From Voacanga thouarsii (lineage: Eukaryota > Streptophyta > Magnoliopsida > Gentianales > Apocynaceae): 64,000 bases of DNA. Location: NCBI GenBank assembly GCA_026120185.1, contig JANUWF010001179.1, positions 1,033,501 to 1,097,500 of the forward strand. Direction: 5' to 3'. Of this stretch, positions 59,157 through 64,000 are shown piece after piece. The notes beneath the pieces are model-generated. The model was not told the DNA's origin. It worked only from the letters and a program-made list of their open reading frames with translations, and did not search any database. Made by a program: the position numbers and the translations under genes. Numbering within the stretch: position 1 is the stretch's first letter; each line of letters starts with the position of its first letter.

Positions 59157-60967
59157 CTATATACAAGATGGAAGAGTGACTTTTGGTACCCAAACTTTCT
59201 TAGGTCCATAGGGGTTAGTGATAGTTTTTTTTTTTTTTAAATTTTCCACAGATTTTTCACACCGACTCCACCTTTTTCCTAAATGACACTTAGATATTTT
59301 GTGTTTATGTTTGCCATAATATGTGCAATAAGTACAAGTCATATATGAGGAACTAGCTTTTACAAAGTATGATTTGTAATTTCCTGCTTTGTTTACATGC
59401 CTATAGCTGAGACCATTTCTTGTTTTATCCCCAGCTACACATTGCACTCCAAGCAATTTATTTAGATTTTCTTTGCCATTTGTGAACGTCTCAATGCATG
59501 TGGTAAGATCATCAACTCTCTTTTTCATGTCATCAAAATCACTAAGCATAGTTTTAAGAGAAAGCACTTTGTCAGATAAGTATTTGTTTTCGAGTGACAT
59601 ACAATTCAAGGAAGTTGAGATAACATCCTTTTCAACAAATGAGCAACTAATGGTGTCAAGTAAAACTTTGTTTTCACTCAATAGCTTAGCATTGTCATCT
59701 AGTAGGGTATTAATCTTTATTTTCATTTCTTTGTTTCTTTTGGACAGCTTTTTGAGTTCATGGAACATGTCAACAAGAAGCTTATTTAGATTATCAGAAC
59801 TTTCATAATCAAAATTATGTAGTTTAGCTACAGAATTAGATAGGGTAGGTTTTACCTTATCTTCCATGGCTATGAAACATATGTTGGCTGTTTCAGTTTC
59901 GGACTCACAACTTCAGTTTCAAATCTATCTTGGTCCCAAGTTCTGACCAGTGCTTTACCTTTCTTTACCTTCAAGTCCTTTCTTTTCTTTTTATTCTGCT
60001 TGGCCTCCCTTTCTTTAGCTATTGGAAAATCAGCAAAAAGATTTTTTGTACTCTTACATTCTTAATATTGAGGTTTGAAGGATGAAGTTTGTCATTTCTT
60101 TTTGACAAATGTCTTGCTTTTTCTAAAGTTACCTTTTCTAAGCATCTTCCTGAATTTTCTAGCAACTATAGCTAATTCATTAGTATCTAGATCAGTGCCA
60201 TAGTCATTTCCTGATTGTTCACTATTAACTTTATCATCAGCAGCTTTTAAGGCAGTTCCTCTTTTGCCCCTGTCATCATCTTATTCTTGAAACCTTCTAA
60301 GTTTCATCCCATGAGTTAAGAAAGACCTAATTAGTTCTTTGGTTGGTAGGTTATTCAAATCCTTAGATTCTTCCACAGCCAAGGTTTTAGGCTGCCAGCT
60401 TTTTTGTAATACATCAAGTATTTTTCTGTTTTGCTCACTAAGAGCATAGATTTTCCCATAATTCTTTAAATCATTCATGATGTTTGTGAATCTAGTGAAT
60501 ATATCAGTTAGGTTCTCATTTAGTTTTATAGTAAACAACTCATAGTCACGAACTAAGAGTCCTAACTTTGATTCATTGACTTGATTTGTCCCCTCATAGG
60601 TGACTTCAAGTAATTTTCACATTTCATAGGCTGAATTACAACCACTAACTCAGTTGTATTAATTAGCATTAAGAGCACAGCATAATATATGTATAGCCTG
60701 AAAATTCAAGGCCATTTTTGAGGTATTTTCATTATCATATTCATTGCTCTATTTAGATACTTTTCTACCTTCGACAATTTTGTATGGGATAAATGGTCTA
60801 TTTTCAATAAGATTCTATAGCTTAAAATTAATTGAGCATATAAAATTGATTGAGCATACATAGATCTTCATTATATTTTTTCAGAAAGTATAGTTACTTT
60901 TAATGAGCAATGATGGTCTGTTTGTTGAAGATCCTTCAATGTATGGTAGAGTTGATGTGTTTTCCAT
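59157..60967 (-). pseudogene. Gag of element D
   Basis: The likely start is ATG at 60965-60967 (MENTSTLPYIEGSSTNRPSL), after which stops break the capsid region. 60538-60281 (LFTIKLNENLTDIFTRFTNI preceded by M) and 59867-59157 are open. The latter has a coiled-coil-like Leu/Lys/Glu stretch (KKLSKRNKEMKIKINTLLDD) and then a Cys/His knuckle (CTYCTYYGKHKHKISKC, with two extra residues), followed by NPYGPKKVWVPKVTLPSC. Long gag with a coiled coil before the knuckle is usual in Sireviruses. Confidence 0.8.
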
Positions 60968-61027
60968 CCAAATCTTTCCTACAGGCTGTTAGGCTAAAAG
61001 TCATGTAGACTACACTATAATAATAAT

Positions 61028-62439
61028 TGATAAACCTTAGAGGGGGGTGAATAAAGTTTATAACAAATAATTTAAGATTTTTCGAATCTTTTGAAAATTT
61101 GAAGGAAAAGTCAAGCGATGAGTGTGTCTACAGAACAACTAAGATTTTGTGTAGCTATTAAAAGTGCAATCAAGGATCTTTCGATGCCATACTAAATGAA
61201 GAGAGAAAACTCACTATTAAAGATGAATAGATAACAAATCCACAATCATTTTACTTTGTCATAGAAATGTCTTTGAATCAGTATAAATATGAGCGAGAAT
61301 GCACGATTTTCAAATCAGATAAACAATAAAGTAGTAATCATACATTTCAGAATAAATGCAAGAGACTGGATTCAATGATTTATGCTAATTCGAACCTCAA
61401 ATGATTTAAATTCACTACCTTAAGCACACATTTAAGGATTTCAGCCCAACCTTTAAAATATTTTTCTTAAATTAATGGTGGTAGGCAATACCAATATTAC
61501 AATAGAGGGTCACCACACTTGGTTTTACCTTAAACCTCCATACACTTCAATAATCGAGGCTTACCCCTACCTAGTTTTACCTCCCTAACCTCGATCTAAT
61601 TTCTGAATTAAAGAAAAAGTGTAGACATAGCTCATATATTGAGCAAATATACACAGCTAGAGTAGCTTTACCTTTTTACCTTTAGAACAATAGATCTCAC
61701 TTTGAAGCATAATGTAGATAAGGGATTTTTATTTTTCAAGAGTGTTAGGATGTTTTTGAAGATGTTAGCACCAATCCGTAGTAGAAAATTACATTCAAAT
61801 AGTTTTTATAAACATAAATATCGAGACTACAACAACTAGTAAAGGCTAGTTGTTGCTATTAGGTTTTGCAAGATTTTGGACTCATAATGTAAAAATTGTG
61901 CGCCCGAAAAGTGCATCCAAAATAGTACTTTATGCTATAAAGTATCCTTTGAACACTTACGATTTTGACATTTTGGGAACTAACTTTGGATGAGGATTTT
62001 GGATTCAGAGGTTTGTTCGAAATAGCTTATTCAAGTTTTTATAAAATCAAGAACTTTTCTTCCAAGATCATTTTATGATCAAAGCCAGGTTTGAAAATAC
62101 CTCTTTTGAAACTTCGTGTGCTTTAATATGAAATAAATTGAACTTAAGGTAAAGAGACATAGGAAATGCAAGTAATACCTTAATCATAATTTCCTACTCT
62201 ATAATTCTTTAAAGAAACTTCATGGTATGCAACTCCCATAGGTAGGATCTTGGCTTAATCAATCATTTTTGAATCGCATCATATATGAGTTATTTTTCAA
62301 TCTAACTTTTGAGACTTTGAATAACCATGATCAAACATGCCATAATCCAAAAAATCCTATCACATACACATCACGCTTGTTAGTCCACATCAATGTTTGT
62401 CATTTATCAAAATATAGGAGAAAGCCCTTTGGGCTAACA
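61028..62439 (-). repeat. 5' LTR of element D
   Basis: 1412 bp. On the + strand TGATAAACCTTAGAGGGGGG..AAAGGGCTAACA; the minus strand starts TGTTAGCCCAAAGGGC. It is homologous to the LTR of element H at 1708-2866. The bases just outside (AATGTTTC on the minus strand) are not a polypurine tract, so it is a 5' LTR with flanking target DNA to its right. A damaged primer site (ATTATTATTATAG) follows its inner end. Confidence 0.8.
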
Positions 62440-63800
62440 GAAACATTGTTAGTGGGCATCCAGTTGTAATAAGAGATTTTATAGAGCAAGAAGTAAAACC
62501 CTATTAATTGTGAGGATTTGAGATATCCATTTTCAGGCCAATTACCGACTATGCTTGCAGTCAGGATTTTGTAAACATCCTCTAGATCAACTTCATCACC
62601 TAAACCTTCTATGTCCTTCAAATAGAGAATCTCAAATACCTATGAGAAAGATGCAGGAACGAATGTAATTAGAGCTCCTCATACAAAAACACATTAGTAC
62701 AATAAGCATTTTTTATTTGTAATTGTTGTCTTCAGGTTGGTATAGCCCTCCTGTACAAGGGTATTATTGTATTCTTCAATATAATCCACAGTTCCGAACA
62801 TACCTACATCCAATAGAGCCTCCCATAGGCCAAGATAATTAAACTTAGACATGTTAATCTTCCTTTCCTCCAACACACCTTTGCTGGAAATAACATGAAA
62901 TTGTTCCTTACTTGTATCATCACAGAATTTATGTATACTAACACCACCTTGTTGGGTTTTTATTTTCTTGACAGGCTCTTTTTTCTTCTTGTTAGATTGT
63001 CTAGTCTTTCTTTTTATTGCTCCCTTTTTCATTTCCACAATGTTAACCTTATCCTTAGGCTCCATAGCAAATGCATCTACTTCAAGGATGGTCTTTCCTT
63101 CATCCTATTTTTGAACAAGTCCACCCTCACTTTGAGAGTTAGAACTAATAGAATTATCACCAAGCTCATTCCACAACTGTTCTACAATTGAAGTTAAATA
63201 ACGTTCCTGTATCACCATAACCAGCTTCATACTTCCCTATCGTAGAGAACAATTTCTCTTCTTTTTTTTTTTTCTAGAATACTTTACAGTTGACCAAGAG
63301 ATAGACTTGATTTAAGTGCATGTAATAGCATGGGATCTGTAGAGTATATGTGATCTAAAGATGCCTGAGGTAACTAAGAAGATTCCACTTTAGACTGTTG
63401 AGATTTATTACCCGATACCATGACTAAATCAAAAATCGTGTTTTCAGCGTTAATCTCCTTGAACATTTGAACTAGAGAGGGGTCCATAACAAAAGATGTT
63501 GTTTTAAAAATCCCAATATTAATTTCTTTTTCTCCTTTTACTACTAGATTCTCAGCAATAACGAATCTATATCCCATTTGTGGTTCAATATTGTTGTTAA
63601 GAACACAACACTCAATAAATTGTGAAATACCTTCAAACGACTAGATAATATCTCAACAAGTATTAACAAAGATATGAGAAGCAACAAAAGAGGTTGGGTT
63701 AGAGATATTAGTACCCATCTTCATGGTTGTTGTGAAATTCTGTGCAGAATCGCAAAGAGAATGTGGTTGTCTCTCCAAGAAATTAGCAGTAGCCAAGGTG
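62440..63800 (-). pseudogene. Second additional-ORF-type relic, target of element D
   Basis: Frames 63577-63374, 63065-62694 and 62621-62440 follow one another. The middle one has a Lys-rich N-terminus (KRKTRQSNKKKKEPVKKIK) and then SKGVLEERKINMSKFNYLGL and VDYIEEYNNTLVQEGYTNLK. The last has VDLEDVYKILTASIVGNWPE and FYFLLYKISYYNWMPTNN. These resemble the putative plant transposon protein domain as in the additional ORF of D, but the sequence is a different copy. The frame runs by chance 14 codons into the LTR of D, showing where D inserted. It probably belongs to a larger element beyond the right edge. Confidence 0.55.
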
Positions 63801-64000
63801 CATCATAATTGTCTTTGTGGTTTCTTTGCCATTTCTTAGGTTTGGCAGTCATTGGAGAAATGTATATTGCGGGGGATTAGAGCGATATGTTTATCCTTTT
63901 GTAAAATGAACAAAGAATCAAGCATGACTATTCTTGAAAACATTTTACCTTTCTTGAAATCTTGTAACTCTTTGTATTCCAGTCACTGCCTTAACTTTGC

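Larger units (their letters stand above)
54742..62439 (-). mobile_element. SIRE-type Ty1/copia element D with additional ORF, 3' end lost
   Basis: On the minus strand: 5' LTR (62439-61028), gag, protease, integrase, RT, RNase H, then an additional ORF (55690-54742). The order and the long gag fit the SIRE (Maximus) lineage, whose members often carry an extra ORF after pol. The 3' LTR is missing; the element ends at the junction with C. Many stops. It inserted into a second copy of the same type of additional ORF (62440-63800). Confidence 0.85.

Overview
The window is plant nuclear DNA, most likely from an angiosperm and possibly a eudicot. It is AT-rich, and most of it is decayed LTR retrotransposons: Ty1/copia of the Angela, SIRE and Tork types plus one further copia family, and a Ty3/gypsy chromovirus. 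Relics of a LINE and of two host gene families sit among them. No open frame looks like a complete, working host gene. Nothing prokaryotic (operons, CRISPR, rRNA) is present, and I saw no tRNA gene. Lineage names rest on recognition of the protein domains, not on a search.

Layout, left to right. 1-2866: 3' end of a SIRE-type copia element (H, + strand) with its 3' LTR. 2867-5850: AT-rich spacer with microsatellites and a small GC-rich patch. 5850-8206: 5'-truncated Tork-like copia element (G, +) with its 3' LTR. 8207-9220 and 21303-21956: two halves of a LINE relic (F, +), split by a 12-kb chromodomain-bearing gypsy element (E, -, 9221-21302, target duplication ATGCA/ATGTA). 21957-25060: unassigned DNA and a T-rich degenerate repeat array. 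25100-26450: a weak inverted repeat around a gypsy protease scrap. 26760-27958: a CCCH zinc-finger/WD40 gene (ZFWD family) broken by one small frameshifting deletion. 28216-46022: relics of a GOT1-like vesicle-transport gene. A copia element (B, -, 28418-44857, target duplication GATTT) landed in one GOT1 exon, and an Angela-type element (A, -, 32734-42590, target duplication GTTGC) then landed inside B. 46023-54591: a second Angela-type element (C, -) carrying a solo LTR of the A family (47995-50037, +, target duplication TGTCC). 54742-62439: a SIRE-type element (D, -) with an additional ORF downstream of pol. 62440-63800: another copy of that kind of additional ORF, into which D inserted.

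Relative ages follow from the nesting: GOT1 relic before B before A; C before the A-family solo LTR; LINE before E, and LINE before G if the flush junction at 8206/8207 is an insertion. A is probably the youngest large insertion. Its two LTRs differ mainly by one- or two-base changes centred on CAG/CTG, and its genes carry many single-base frameshifts with few other changes, so part of that decay may be sequencing error at methylated sites. I found no convincing new molecular system. The observations most worth following are an ORF conserved in all three A-family LTRs, an acidic leader ORF in E beside a missing capsid region, the T-rich AATTGATGG array, the SIRE additional ORF, and the GOT1 and ZFWD relics.
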